A DNA stretch of 64,000 nt from Anticarsia gemmatalis (GCF_050436995.1 NC_134747.1:4533501-4597500); one strand, 5' to 3'. Counted from the first letter of the stretch, positions 48,901 through 62,581 are shown. Numbers and translations: made by a program. Notes: generated by a model not told the origin, from the sequence alone.

Positions 48901-51900
48901 AACCGAACGAGCAAAAGTCAACTTATAATTGTATTACTAGCGTCACAATCAAAATGAGCCTCCACGAAACAGAATTACACAATTGTGTACAATTGACATT
49001 CAAATCTGTGGACATTGACGTTTTGTGCTTTTATTGCCACTTATTGACGCGTAATTGTCAATAAATTCCTACGGGATCGGAGTTTAATGTGGGTTTGGGT
49101 GAAAAAAGTTATGTTTTATTAATATTTTTACGAGAACGTTTAGGACGGACGATAAGATCTGCCGTTTGGGAAGTTTTTTCTTTCAATTTCCGTCACGATT
49201 TGTACGCTCATTATTGGTGAGGCGATGGGGGCGATAGGGGCAGTGCGCCAGTGGTCGCATGCCATCCACTCTAGTGCGATGTTATCGTGTCTCTTAGCGA
49301 CTTTCATCGGGGCTTTCGATTGTACCTCCCCTTCTTGTTGCCGCTTGTGAAACATGATTTCGATGACGTTATGATTTATACAAGAAAAAACTATTATATA
49401 AAGTTCTTGGAAGGTAATTTGTGACTCAATAATTGTAGTGTAGCTTTGATAAATTACTCTAAACATGTAGTTAGTTAGTTTCGCATAAGAATGAAGTGGG
49501 TATTTTGTAAGTCTTCAGAGTCTGCGTGGTTACGGTGACTCGTGAAGTTCAAAGTCAATCCTAAGTGGAGAGCTATTTTGAGCGGGTGTAAGTTAGTTCA
49601 TTCAGACGATAGTAACTATTGTGTTACCTAAACCATTGTGTACTTGTGAGTAGGGTGATTATGCGCAACACACTTTTGATTTCATTGGTTTTCTGTTACA
49701 ACATTTCTATAAGTTATGCATTGTAGACCAAAGTAATCGATGCTTTGGAACGTTTCATTTTGCAACAGTTCATTTTAAAAACATAACCAATTATATTCCT
49801 AGTCTCCGCTAAGATTGTATTATTACTACAATAAAAAAACCCAATAACGGGAAGATATAGGGTTTTATAACTCGGCAAGAAAAGCTTTAGAAATTCATGC
49901 CAAACGTTACGACGACACCTGTCGAATTGGTATTGAAATCAAGACTCCGTTGATAGAGCTTAGTAAGAAATTTTTTGTTCGTACAAGTGATCAGCATCCA
50001 CAAACAAATCATTTTAGATATATCTTCATATCTATCTATATGTAGTTACGTCTGTGCGTATTGTTGTGATGTCATATAGAGGGATTAATTCAGGGCACGT
50101 CGGCGTCTGATATCTGATCTTGGGGTTCCGTGGGGGTACAGACCTTGGTACGCATACATACGTATCGCCGTATCTACATCCTGTCCGCACTGATCACGCA
50201 TGACGATTCATTTGAGACTCAATTGATTATTTCTATGTAGAACTGATAAATATGGCTTTGTTTTGAGAGGCTTTTTGTGGTATGTTTTCTGAGAATTGAA
50301 GCGTGCACACAGTTGGTACTAAGTTTGAAAATTGGCTACGAAATAACAGGTACGAAGAAGTGACTAACCTTGCAATATTAAAGTTACTATACTACTAATT
50401 TAACCAAAATACAATACCCATTCAATTACTGCATCTAATAGATGAAGTTTATTCAAAAACATTTAAATTAAACATACAGCTGAAATTAATCAACTAAGAA
50501 GAAAATTTTACTTAATTAAATGCGATTATACCTATGTATAAATTTATGAAATAGTCTGTCAAAAACAAACATTCAGAATATCCGTTTGCGACAGTTTGAC
50601 GTGATCGCAGTAAGACAAGATAACGCTTATTAAACACGTCACCCGGTGACACTATCTACCCTCCATCTGAGGCCGTAATGGGAAAAATGTTCGGCCAACA
50701 TGTGTATTGATTTAGTGCCTTATGATCTCGGGAACACGCGGTTATGGGGTTGTGAATTCGGATTAAAAATTGCCGTATCTCAAATCTTTAGAACGATTTT
50801 CTTGTTCATAAATCAAAGACGTTTTTCATCTTTGTAGTTGCTTTTTAGTCGATTTATATATTTTATCAGAAATAAACTTGTGCTAAAAATTACGCGAATG
50901 AATGTTCAAGTATTTGTATGAGTTATATTAATATACATTCTCGGTTCGTCTTTCCATCCGATACTGTCGAGTCGTATAGGCATATTAGTAATCTGCACTA
51001 GTCAATTAGGAAGATGAAAAGCAATTAAATTAAGTAATGACATCGATTCTATCTCTGTGTTGATAAGGATCACGATTATACCAATAGTGCTTTGGAGATA
51101 TTCAGAAAGGTATGAGAAAATGCTAAAATGAAGCGACTGAATTTCAACATCACTAGTCAACCTTTCAGCTCCAGTCTATTGAAACAGCAGAACACACGAA
51201 TCTAATTGACATTACTCCAACTTTTCCGTACCAACGAAATTAAAAACCCGAACTACATTTCGCAAAACAATCAGGCGGGTACCTATTCTCAACTCCCCGT
51301 ATCATTCGTGAAAAGGAGTACGGCTGACGGGCTCGCACGGCGGAACGTCAAAAAGTCTGTAGTGGGTTTTTTTGCAATCATCAAATTGATCTGTCCGCAC
51401 GCCATCTGGCCCGTGAGTAAAACGCTTTCGGACTCCCTGAGCCGAGGAATTAATTCATATAAAACACATATCGTTTGGTTGGACTCGATTTGATGTCGTT
51501 CGTAATGGATCGGCTTCTAATACATTGATGTACCTACGAGTAATCCAATGAGTTGAATTCGACTTTGTAGCCGAAACCAAATTTGGTTAAGTCTTTGAAA
51601 TCGATATTTTAAGCGGAGAGAGACTATCTGAAACTTCTAACGGTTGCTTTTAATGGACGTAGGCTCTTAGCAATAATAAGCATAGAAAATATATGTGAAG
51701 GAAAATGTATAGTGATATCCAAATGAAATTTTATGCGAATCAAAGCTGTTAAGAAACTGTCTGAATATTTTCGGATATTAATTCTCGCTCATTTCGTTCG
51801 GTAGCGATAAAAGATAATTATGACCAAAACAGAGACAAATAGTTGAGTATCGGACCTCAAAACTACTTGAACTAAAAACCCCTCTAGTTTATTTCATTTA

Positions 51901-52340
51901 AAGGCGGCAGATCAAAGCGAACATCGACAGTTGAGGAGTTTACCATTTAAGCGGGCCTCCTTGTCTTGGATAAAGTTCACACTATCTCTACGATAGTCAA
52001 TGATCATGTTGCTGGTAATAATGTATAACCTATTTTTTAAATAGTAATGGGCCAAATCTTAAAAGTCAATTAGATTAATTACATATATAAGAACATTCCA
52101 CCAGCGCGGCAGTGATACAATACTAGACGTATTGTACACATAAATAGTACCAACACAAACAAAGTTATCATGCTCAGTTCAAAACATTCCACGTTGTTTG
52201 CACATCTTTTTTCTCCTCTATGAATTATTCCATATTGTTTTATTCTGAAACATGTACATGGTCAGAGTTTTCTACGAAAAGTCATTGTGCGTGAAAACGG
52301 TAGTTTTACCAAAACATATTTTTAACGGAAAGCTACAAAA
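45955..52340. other. 6-kb stretch without recognised genes or repeats
   Basis: A good acceptor at 45474 lies just before this stretch. Inside it I see no convincing exon, mobile element, tRNA or hairpin. GC-rich pieces occur at 48160-48230, 48420-48480 and 49190-49330. Confidence 0.4.
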
Positions 52341-52360
52341 CATTTTCATATTTCAGCTGA

Positions 52361-52560
52361 AAATTGTAACTGTTTCTGGGAGCAGCGATGGGCGCTGGGC
52401 GGGTGGAGCGCGGCGCGGGCGTCTGGCGCAGGGCGGTGTACACGTGCGCTCATCAACTAATGGTCCGTGCGCGGCATTTGAACCGAGCCTACACTCGGCA
52501 CAAAACAACCGCCCGCCTCTAGTCGCAGGCCTGCTTTCGGCGCAAAATTATAACGTGTAA
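52361..52560 (+). CDS. GC-rich open block after an acceptor, weak
   Basis: ACATTTTCATATTTCAG is followed by about 66 open codons (starting LKIVTVSGSSDGRWAGG) and a TAA, mostly in CpG-rich DNA. The residue mix (Gly, Arg, Ala, Ser) is what any open CpG-rich DNA would encode, so composition does not support coding. The block could equally be a promoter or enhancer island. No donor inside it is good. Confidence 0.18.
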
Positions 52561-52739
52561 AACACGGCCTCTCCTTGCATTCCGCGCACGGGATTTTTAT
52601 GAATGCCGCGATTATTATTCGCATTTTAAACTCGAATGCGGCGCTATTCTCCCCGAGACGTATAGCAATATTCGTAACGAGTTTTCTCAACGCTGCTACC
52701 TAATTTCAGGTCGAGTGTAGTAGCAACTGAATGTAGATT

Positions 52740-52890
52740 GTTGTGTAGTTACAAGTGGAGCGGCGCGCCACTATCGCTCGAGTCCACTCGTCGCGAGTGG
52801 GGTGAGCGTCGCGATTGTCGACTGTTGGAATCGAACGCGATTGCAAATTTATTAGCGGGCGGGCGGCGGCGACTCGCTCGACTCCGCGGC
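52740..52890. promoter_or_regulatory. CpG-rich island with hairpin
   Basis: A CpG-dense island carries an imperfect hairpin at 52775-52808 (CGCTC/GAGCG and CCACTCG/CGAGTGG arms around TCG). A pyrimidine-rich stretch and two acceptor-like sites (ending at about 53150 and 53172) follow. A promoter or 5' exon is plausible. No consensus donor was found, and the 126-codon frame across it starts at TTG. Confidence 0.25.
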
Positions 52891-54323
52891 CGCACGTACG
52901 CCTAGTTGTTTTTACTCTTCATGTATTTTTTTCTCGACGAGGCTCGGCTCTCCCCTTTTGTTCTCAAGTGGACCAGCTGTCATTATACGCCATGTTACTG
53001 TTATTTTTTTTCGACGTTTTTATAGAGTTTTGCGTCGAGAGGGCGTTCCGTTCGGAAAAATGTTCGTTTTGCGTGCGTCCTGGAGAGTTTGCGTGTCGAG
53101 TGATGTCGACGCCGCCGATTGAAAATGAGTTATGGAATTTTATTTCAGAATTTTTCTCTTGTTGCATTTCAGTTGGAGTGGGTTTTGTTTCGTAATTACA
53201 CAATTGCAATAGACCCGCTGATTTACTGCTGCTTCTTTGTCATTGGATATCGATTTTATAACAATTGTTTTTCGCTGTGCACGGAAACTATCCGCAGTAT
53301 TTGTATTTCCTCTTGAAAATCCTAACACGCGATTTTTTCCATCTATCAACTAGTTGCTCAACATATCAAACACTTTGGAAATGTGAACATGTGTCATTGC
53401 AGCTTTCAAGTGGCCTCTGTTTGATAATTTGAGCGAACCCTTTCAGTAGCGGCCCCTCGAGAGAGTAATCATTGATATTATGTAGTTTGTGTTTGTTCTC
53501 CTCTAGTTATGTATGTAAATAGACGCAAATAAGGGAACTTAAAAGAGATTGATTGCAACGATAGTAACAACAATAGATGAAGACATCAAATTTAAATTAG
53601 AATAAGTATTAGCAATTTATAAGAATTATTGTATAGTAAATGTGAACTCTACAAATATACATTACCGTAGTAGTTTTATTATTTACATGAAGATATTTTT
53701 TTTTCTTGTCTTTCATTGAAACACGCAAATCCATTAATGCTTTTTATCCATTGTTCTAAAATGTTGTCTTTAAACTAATTACCGCGTTTAAATATAATTT
53801 ATAAAACTAGTTTTTATAGAGTATCTTGGCTACATTCAAAGATTTGGCATCACGCTACGTATTTCGTAGCCAACTGCGCTATTTCTTATTAATTTGTCTA
53901 CAAATGTAGTCTACTAAGGTCTTGTCGTAGTAAGACAAACACAAGAAGAGTTTAATATTTAAACTATAAGGAAAAAAGTAACGACCCACTTGCAACTTCG
54001 TCGAGTAGTAATCCACTATTCTTATGTTACGTAATTCGAAAGAAGTTTAAACACGGCTCTACCTCGAGAGTATCGAAAGTTTGTAATCACACTACAGAGG
54101 GGCGATTTCCTACAACTATCGACTATCTACAATTCTACAACCGTGTAGTTATCGACTTATTGTCCATGAAAGCTTAATCAATGTTCCTTGCTGGTGGATA
54201 TTCGAAGATATTGATGGCAGAAAATCGTGTTGCATCTAACCAAACACAGTCACAATGATAGGTACTGTAAAGGAAAAGTTAGTTAAGTAAAAGAGTTGTC
54301 TATTAAAGGTAATTGGTTGACCT

Positions 54324-54540
54324 GTAGTGTGATTCTGTACAGTCGGTACTGTCGAGTATAGATAGTTTGACATTTAGAATGTACTGCCAAAATAGTTCCT
54401 ACAACGCCCATCAGAGGCGCTGATCAGATTTTCATAAAAAAAATATCGATGACAAGCCGGTTGCCGGTAGTCTATATTGTCTTTATATGATCTAACCGCT
54501 TGACTCCTTATGGTTACTCTGTAGTTATAAGTTTTATTAT
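54324..54540 (+). repeat. longest copy of dispersed family R5
   Basis: It starts GTAGTGTGATTCTGTACAG and carries TTGACATTTAGAATGTACTG, CAGAGGCGCTGATCAGATTTT, ATCGATGACAAGCCGGTTG and a 3' block (54471-54540) repeated at 55928. The first blocks match 26884-27035 and 6100-6195. I recall similar sequence as a common lepidopteran interspersed repeat. No reading frame. Confidence 0.65.
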
Positions 54541-55927
54541 CACAGGGCGTAATGAACGATTGATGATTTTTTTTAAAAGAAAAAAACATCAAAAAGGCAA
54601 TAATTTGGTCCCAATATCATTAAACAAACATCTAAAGAAAACAAACGTCTCAAGATCGTCTTAAAATACACAAAGGGTAGGTATCGGTCGGATGTTTTTG
54701 CCGTTATTGCCTAGATAAAACGGTTCGAGAGGCCTCGCAGCCAATCCCAGTGCTCAAGTTGCAATATTGCAAGATACCTCCACCGCTGTTACAATGGAAC
54801 TTGAGTGAAGCACACAAATTGCATATGTATAGCTGCTAAAACGAATATTTGTTGGCTAAAGTGGAATGTCAATTTGTGCGCGGTATAATTTTTAAGTAAG
54901 GATACTGGGGTTGTTATCAAATAGTTCTTGTTATGAATCATGTATTATGCTTTTTGAGACCCTACTTGATCTTCTGAAAGGACTGTCGCCTTTTTTAGTT
55001 TTTTAGCTGAGCCTCAGAAAGTTCGTATTTCAAAATTCATCGAAAGGTGATGATGCCATTTGCAACCAAAATCACTTAAATAAATTACTATCTAAAATCG
55101 TTTTAAGACACTTTATACTTGAACAAATCTGAGACCGTTTGATATCTGCACGCACTTACAAAAGCACTAAAAATCAAAGCGCTATTTTTACCCTTAATAT
55201 AGTAAATTGAGGGTCCTGAAAACTACTCGAATAGCCGAAAATCGGGCACCTGTCCCATCTCAATCCAGTGCATTTTAGGAAATTATTTCTCCATCACATT
55301 ACGGGCGTATTGGTGCTCTGCGGAGCGCGCCCTCTGGCGGTGCGTGAGGGAATTCGGAAGAGACCCGCCCCACCTTCCCCCCCTCGTCTTGTGCTTTGAG
55401 TAATAGTGTCACTCATCGAGTAACTGGGGATGTATCTGGGACTATACACGTGTAGGTGAGGGATTGGCCCGGTTACATTTAATCATTGTCTTTCAGAGAG
55501 AAGGACTTTTTAACTTCAAGTTCGGAATTTGCAGCATAAATAAATGAATAGAAAAAATACGACGTATTGTTGATTATTGTTTGTAAAGTCACACTTAAGT
55601 TTCTGGGGAACTATTCTGTGTTACGCCCTGATATTAGACTTAAGAAAACATTTGACATTGTAACCGAAAGCAAGCAGAATTTTCATTTTCATCAAAATGT
55701 AAAAAGACTTTTCTTTGAAAAACTTCTTACATTTTCCAAAACATACATAAAATGTAGATCAGTATTTAATCTACAATCCATCGTAACCGAACACCAGTCA
55801 TCTTGAGCTTCATACGCTATTTAAAGGTATCCGTCGTGTGACCCTGATTCACGGCCATTGTGGACCTGTCCCGTTCTGCACGCTTATTTATTTAAACGAC
55901 ACTGCGAATTGTTCGACCTCCATGCAT
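54541..55927. other. non-coding stretch with one weak exon-like block
   Basis: A strong acceptor (CGCCTTTTTTAGTTTTTTAG, ending 55006) is followed by 41 open codons starting LSLRKFVFQNSSKGDDAI and a TGA (55130-55132), with a possible donor AAAG|GTGATG at 55047. The product is unrecognised. A GC-rich patch lies at 55320-55400. Confidence 0.25.
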
Positions 55928-55997
55928 ACTATATCGTCTTTATATGGTCTAACCGCCTGACTCCTTATGGATACTCTGTAGTCATAGGTTTTATTAT
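55928..55997 (+). repeat. partial copy of the R5 3' block
   Basis: Seventy bases match 54471-54540 at about 90% identity by eye, in direct orientation (TCTTTATATGGTCTAACCGC and ACTCCTTATGGATACTCTGT). Only the 3' part of the element is present, consistent with a 5'-truncated retro-insertion or a local segmental duplication. Confidence 0.85.
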
Positions 55998-55999
55998 TA

Positions 56000-58170
56000 A
56001 TAAGTTGTTCCCTTATGGATTTATTTAATCTAAAGATTTCCATATACTGTTATTCAACTTAAAAATTCTACACATATTATACGGTGTCTGAAATATACAT
56101 AAATGAATTACTTACACTCCATTTTAGGCTTATTCGTTGTGATACGTGGTTTTGGTATTTTCTTTTTTTTTGGGATGTAATACCCTTAGTTTCCGAATCT
56201 CTAGATTCAGACATGATATCAAGACATGTTAATCTTATATTTTTACTTCCCAAATGAAATGAATAAAAGACAAACAAATGTCTTAACGAATATCTTATCC
56301 GCCGAATATGATCCCACCCCTACAAAACAACACAAGTCCTAACTAGTGTTGTGACAGTGAGATTGAATACTAATCCTTATGCCGATACCTAGTAAACATC
56401 GTAAGACGTACTAGCACAGGTATAACTAAGTGCAGCTTGTGTCCGTGTAGGCTGCAGCTCTGATCCTGATGCGATTAACAGCCTCGCACGTGACGACACC
56501 TTGCGGATTTTAGTGTAAACAACGGTACAGAATTCTAATAGTTGAGGAATGCTGAATATTTTTGATTTAGTATATAAATATTGCTAGAAGTACGTTTTTT
56601 TGCTTTCGAGTTAAATAAACTCGTGAATTTAGTAATTGTAACGAATGCCAGAAAAGCTCTTTTAACGAGAATGATTTTGGAAATATCCCTTTTTGCGATG
56701 GAGGTAAAGAGATACCAAATAACGTCAGATTATGTTTATTGCCATAAATTATATTCATACAAACTCTCGCTTTACGCCGAACCTATATAGTAACAATAAA
56801 CACGACTATCGTTGGTATCTTTGTTCAAATTATTATATCTCAACAAAGTGCTTTCTTACATAGATACCTTTAATACTGACTTCAGCGAATTTTAAAATCA
56901 TAGATACAAGTATATCGTGTAAGTAAAACAATCAAAGTTTACAACCTTTCACAATTCCCTTACTCAATAAGAACGTGTTAAAATTGCCATAACTAAGTCT
57001 AAACCTAGCTCACCCACACGCAAGTAAATTGATTTTAAAACGTTGACCACCCCTGAAACATCGTAATCTTGTGCGCTAGTTATGCGACGTCATGTGCGTT
57101 ACGAAAGCCATACATTGTACCGATAATAAGTAGTGTATTATACGTGTGAGATGTCCGCGATCCCTGTTCTGCTCGCTCGCATACAGATCACTTCGCGCTA
57201 GTGATGTGCGGGCATTTTCACGGAATTCAAAAATAATTAATTAATAAGCTTTTGGGTAAAACTTTTATGACATACGTCTTTGTTATTCTATGTCTTTAAC
57301 AGATTTTCTTTTCTAATTTCTTTTCTTCGCTTTTCTTTGATAAAACGTAAATATTAGACAATTAGCTTGTTTGTGTAATGCATTAATTCTATCGCGTCGC
57401 GTCGCCCCAATTGCGATGTTTACGATTCTAAATTAAGTTCAAATAAATATTTCTTATCGACTAGAGTTCCTGGCGTTTATGTGTAGTAAATAAAAACATT
57501 ATAAATAAAAATCTTTTAAAATACAGAAAATTCAAAATTATTTGTTTCAAATGGCAGCATTATGCTAAGAAATAGAACATCCCAAGTATCATAATCCCAA
57601 TACAGTCGATGTCAGTCGCATCACTATACTGAGTCACGTTCTTCACGCGCCACTAACAACTAATTTATGCTAATTGTGGCCCAGCACCGCTTACGTATGT
57701 GCGGCACGTACTCAACTCGGTTTACTCTCCAAGACGTTGAAAATAATATTCCACCGCAACTCCTTATAGGTGGCCACTGGACGATGTTTCATATTCACAG
57801 GATAATGTTTTAGTTTTCAGTTCATCGCGACTTAAGTTGTTCTTGGAATTTATTAAGGAAAACTTCGCTCGGTTTGGATTTTCTTAATAGCTGTCATTTG
57901 TCGTTATGTTTACGAGGAAATCCCGCGTGGTTATGAAATGTCTACAGTTGTTTAGATTACCTAAAATTAACGCATTAAAAAGCTAAATATTTGTCATCCT
58001 CAAGTGCTTATCCTAAGTTTATATTTCATCCTTTGTCCAATCCCATTTGTCACAGATCTTATCCAATAATAACTAGCGGCTATTCGCAATAGTAACAATC
58101 AGACCGTATCGTGTAAAGAAATTAATAAAAGCATTGTGTGAGCTATGAAGTTGACACTAGTGAGTACTGG
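56000..58170. other. AT-rich non-coding stretch
   Basis: Nothing assigned. It precedes the promoter candidate. Confidence 0.4.
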
Positions 58171-58230
58171 TGACACGCGGCGCGGTGCATACTCCCGCTG
58201 GCGATATTGTCCGCACGCAACACGCGGACG

Positions 58231-58307
58231 TGACGTCACAGCCGCTATCACGCCACGCCACATTTTAGGACTACGATTTTCCACATCTCAGACAGTGTAG
58301 TGTCAGT
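58231..58307 (+). promoter_or_regulatory. putative promoter: CRE plus TCAGT initiator
   Basis: A perfect CRE (TGACGTCA, 58231-58238) lies about 67 bp ahead of a perfect arthropod initiator TCAGT (58303-58307), inside a CpG-rich island. There is no TATA box at the expected place and no good DPE at +28. A strong splice donor 205 bp downstream completes the usual outline of an insect promoter and first exon. CRE elements are bound by CREB/ATF factors. That this promoter is used is inferred. Confidence 0.4.
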
Positions 58308-58512
58308 AATACAATGGAGCATTCCCGTCGAGTGGGAGGCTCTTATCGATCTACTGGGACGTCATCGGGCGATAGCAGCCGCGGCGACGCAAAAAGCGTG
58401 TCAGTGTGGCGGGTACAAAGGCTTTGTGGTGCGACCGGACGCCGCTCGCCGCCGCCGCGCGCTTTGTTTGCTGTTTAGTGCTCGCTCGCAGCTAAAAGTG
58501 GCGATTTTAGCG
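58305..58512 (+). other. candidate first exon (5' UTR with upstream ORF)
   Basis: It runs from the initiator A to a consensus donor (TTTTAGCG|GTAAGT). It holds one ATG (58314), only 9 nt from the proposed start. The frame of 54 codons begins MEHSRRVGGSYRSTGTSS and stops at 58476-58478, before the donor. The exon is therefore more likely a 5' UTR with a short upstream ORF than a coding start. The next plausible exon on this strand is 60665-60723. A longer GTG-started frame through the donor is not a eukaryotic start. Confidence 0.35.
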
Positions 58513-58519
58513 GTAAGTT

Positions 58520-60664
58520 TGTTAGTACGACCTGAGTCTAATGGCCGGCCAGGCTTCATGCCACGCTCCGTTACGGTTATGTTTGAACATAATCGATATC
58601 GGTCGCTGTTCGATCGTCCTCCGATGACCAATATTATCTTGTTCGCTTTAGTGCTGCCATTCTAAAAGCCATTTTGTAGAACTATTATGACCAGATAAAG
58701 CAGTAATAAAGCCCGTGATCCGAAATACACGAAATAAACTTGTCTAGATTACCTATATGAGCTCCATTAAACGACTCTTTTCTCCAAAATGTTGTTGAGT
58801 CTCAAGTCTGGAGAGGTAGATGTAGTAGAACAATATGCGTTAGTGGTGTAATGTGTGTTTATCGAGTGTAAAGAGGGTGGCGGCCGGCGCAGTGGCAAAC
58901 TTGCTCGGAGGCGACGAAACTCGTGGATGTTTTCACTCAAAATAATAAGTTCCAAGAGAGTTCCGAGTCAATTTTTTGCGAAACTCGGTGTAATGGATTG
59001 TTGGGAAGTTCGATAACTTTCGGAAGCCGCTCTTCGATTTTATTTTGCTAAGGAATTTTTTAGCCAATTTCTCTTCGGGAAAGTTTGAAATCTTCCAGTC
59101 ACCCTTCAGCAAATAACGTCGCTTGGGGGACTTATAAATATTTTATTAAAAATTAGGCAGCGCATTTCGTTATTCTTCAAGTTTTGATCATTATTTTTTA
59201 ATTTGAGCTGTAAACAACTTTAGCTATCTTAAACAGAAGACGTTTTCTGGTAGTGTATCTAAAAGACTTATAACTTTATTTGTTGGTCTAAAACATTGTT
59301 TCACAGCGAGGCTTGCTACACATGAAGAATATAAGCTGCAATTAAATGAAACCACCAATCAAATACCTCTATTTTTCAAAACAAATCAATCAACCCAAAA
59401 TCAATTAACCCTCTAAACAACTATCACGCAAATCGTAATTGCATAACGTGCTTATGTCGTAACCCTCCGAAACTGTCGGAGTGTCGGTGGCATTTTGATG
59501 ACGCGTAAAACAAACAGTGTAACACCATGGCCCACCACGGCACGACACCATCACTCATAGGGTGCGAAAGTTAATAAAATTCATGTATCGGAAACTTATG
59601 GCCGTAAAATATTGTTTGCGAGGGCACAACCCTAGCGTTTTCTTTTAAAATTAGCCGAAGATGCTTTCAACTTTATGACTGGTGAAATTTCGTTTGAATA
59701 TTTTAGGAAATTTTATGCATGTTCTTGAGATAAAACCGCATAAGATGCTGTAGATATGAGTTAAGTTTATTATTATATTATATTCATGATCTCAATAAAC
59801 AGTGTTTACGGCCTTCGTTGCACACTCTACATATTCGAGTACATGTACCCTAATAAAGTACAAACTCTACAAAAACAAAGAAAAGTAAAACGTCTATTAC
59901 GATAAGTAAAGAGAGTTATTTAAAAAAAAGAAGATTGCAAATTAGTTACTATATCATAAAGTAGTGCAGCTACACCTAATCACAGAGTTTGTCTCTACAC
60001 GTTGTCTATCAGTTTTCGTGAACCTTTAACGAAACAATTCGTCAAAACCAAACAACCAATTTTAAAAAACAAATGCCTAATAAAGTGTACTACAAATGAT
60101 TACGAGGAAACAGTACATATCACCGAAGCAGGGTGTCCAAAAGATTAGTCGGCAGGCGAGACACAGCGGCACCGGTCGCATCAGCATTAAAATAAAAATA
60201 AGGGTGGCCATAAATACGACCGTACAAAGACAAGATATACGGTTATAGCGGACTGCCGCTGGACCGCTCGTGTAGAACTCACCACTGAAATTATGTAGGA
60301 ATTGGTACTCGGTACAGCACCAATAAACAAAAATAATGTTACCTATTTACTTAGATTGAGGGCGTTGTACGACGGCGTGTAAATAAAGGTTGGATCGATG
60401 GTGGGATTACTTTTGTAGAATTGTTGCGATCGTAAAAATGATCTAAATAGGTGTTGGAAGTGCTCTTGTTTCTGTTTATTTGTAATTTCGTTTACTACAA
60501 GAATTAGTAGAATAGTTTTAGACAAGTAATTCATTTTGAATTACACGCCATTTTACTTCTTAACATTAACTTTTTCTCGTAATGATTGGGCGTTTTCTTG
60601 ATCAAGAATCCTGTAATAAAGAAGTTGTCTAATTGATCAAACATCACTTTAAACATTTTTTTAG
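58520..60664. other. probable intron of the candidate + strand gene
   Basis: No exon, repeat or RNA gene was recognised between the donor at 58513 and the acceptor at 60664. Confidence 0.3.
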
Positions 60665-60723
60665 GAAATTTTACCCAAAAACAATTGCTCCATCGAGCAA
60701 AAGAGAGAAATCGTTTGCTGCAG
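60665..60723 (+). CDS. candidate 59-nt internal exon
   Basis: Acceptor CACTTTAAACATTTTTTTAG precedes 59 nt ending GCTGCAG|GTAACA, with good sites on both sides. All three frames are open: EILPKNNCSIEQKREIVCC, KFYPKTIAPSSKREKSFAA and NFTQKQLLHRAKERNRLLQ. It is the first well-formed internal exon after the promoter and first exon at 58231-58512 on the same strand, and a 2.15-kb intron between them is ordinary. It contains no ATG, so a start codon would have to lie in another exon. The protein is not recognised. Confidence 0.35.
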
Positions 60724-62580
60724 GTAACAAAACAACAAGTTGGTGACTTGTTGGTGATGCTAATGTTCTAGATCAATCAATGTAGTAATCATCCAATACA
60801 GCCAACCTCTGATTGACGCAAACCAAAAACTCACTCACCAACATATTTTAGTTTAAAAAACCCAGTAGGTAAGGTGTTACATTAAAACAACCTCGACGAC
60901 CTAAAAAGCCGAATCCGCCACACGTATCGGTCACAGTGATCCATGGCCCACTCTCCCCTCGTCAGGAAAGGTCAGCCTCGCGTATTTTTGGCGCCAACGG
61001 GCCATATACGAATAAATAAGAAAGGCTTCAATCGCCGTCAACCCCGCTCTACCCTTTTAAAAGCCGCATGATAGATGAACGGCTCGTTATGTTAAGGCAA
61101 CTAAAATTAACGGCGACACTGAATATTTTTGGCAGACTATGACAGGTATGTTTTCAGGTGATAGGGCTAAATTGAATGTTTTTTATGTTTGTAGAACTGA
61201 TTGTGAATATAAGAGATATCGGAGTATATACTCAGATAAAATTTGAAAGAGAAAATATGTTCTGATAGCAGTTTTTATATAATTCAAGTGATCGGTATTC
61301 AGTATTGTGTCAGTCTCTTGGAAGAGCATTACTGCTGTCTTTAGTGACTCTACCGACAACTGAGGCTCACATTTCATTTGGTTTTTCTTTTACTTAAACA
61401 AAACTTAAGACTTAATTAACTTCTAAACTTTAAGATCTGATGGTTTTCCAGCCAATGAATGCATAAAGAAAAATTGCATTACAGCCAACTCCTGTCTAGA
61501 GTTCCTTACTTTTATTTTCGTACTCATAATTTTCTTGACAGAGATACTCTACATCGACTTTTTGACATGTCCTATAAGTGCACCATTCACCCATTTCCTG
61601 TCGATATGACAAAAACATTACTACACCATATAAAAATCATTCGTAATGGTTCAATTCGGTGGGGTTGCGTTTGCAATACAAATTGCCCTCCTAACTATTC
61701 AGGCTTTTAATAATATCGAACTTTTTAAGTGTAGAGAAATCCCACTAAAAGCTAGAACCTAAATGTTATTATAACTGAAACGATTTTTGGATCTAAAACA
61801 ATTGAATACACGTGAGAAACTTGAAAGAGGTAAAATGAAACAATATTTTGAACAAGTTATATCATACATTTAGAAACAACAGAACATTTTCTCGCACACT
61901 GTCTTACATAATGTTTCCACGAGTCTATAAGTCTCGCTACAAGACTTTAGAACATGTATCGTTTTCTTGAAAGAAGTTTAAAATAAAACAAGAGGGGTTC
62001 TGGTTATAGTGGGCACTTTCTAACCCCTTTATGTGGCGGATGAGAGGTTGCACGATAAATGGACAAGTCGTGTCGCCTGAGAGCCGGCTTCCGTGCCGCG
62101 GATAAGTTGCGCCACAGTCGACCCACTGTGGGGAGATTAATTCGTGGAATAAATAATAAATTGTTTATGTTTTTGTTCGATAACATGATATTAATTTTAT
62201 GAACTAAATTCTAGGAGTGTTCAAATCACTCAGACCAAATTTGTTTGCACGGCCAATAGATTTTGCTTTCCGAAATTTAGTTAACTGTGGTTACACGAAG
62301 AAAACACTAGAAGCGTCATTCCTCGCGAGCCCATAACCTCATAAACTACTTGCGCCGTCCGCGAACAAAACAGCCAGTGTCTGAACAAATAGTGAGGCAT
62401 AAAGCAATAATCATGTCGATTATAACAAGTAGTGCACTCAACTGTTCGTCATTAGCGCCATTTTTACAAGAGTCCTGCAAAAACGCTCGGCTGTCGTTCG
62501 GCTAATCGTCGGAAATTGTGCCCATTATCGGAGCACTCACTCGCAACTAAAATTATTATTGTTCGCACTAAAAGTAGCCA
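60724..62580. other. non-coding stretch
   Basis: No recognised gene or repeat. A weak abutting TTTTCAG|GTGATA lies at 61156. A 7-bp-arm hairpin (CCACAGT/ACTGTGG) lies in a GC-rich patch at about 62111-62130. Confidence 0.4.
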
Positions 62581-62581
62581 T

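Noticed and set aside
52815..53195. 126-codon + strand frame
   Set aside because: It starts at TTG and spans a CpG-rich island. The residue mix follows base composition.
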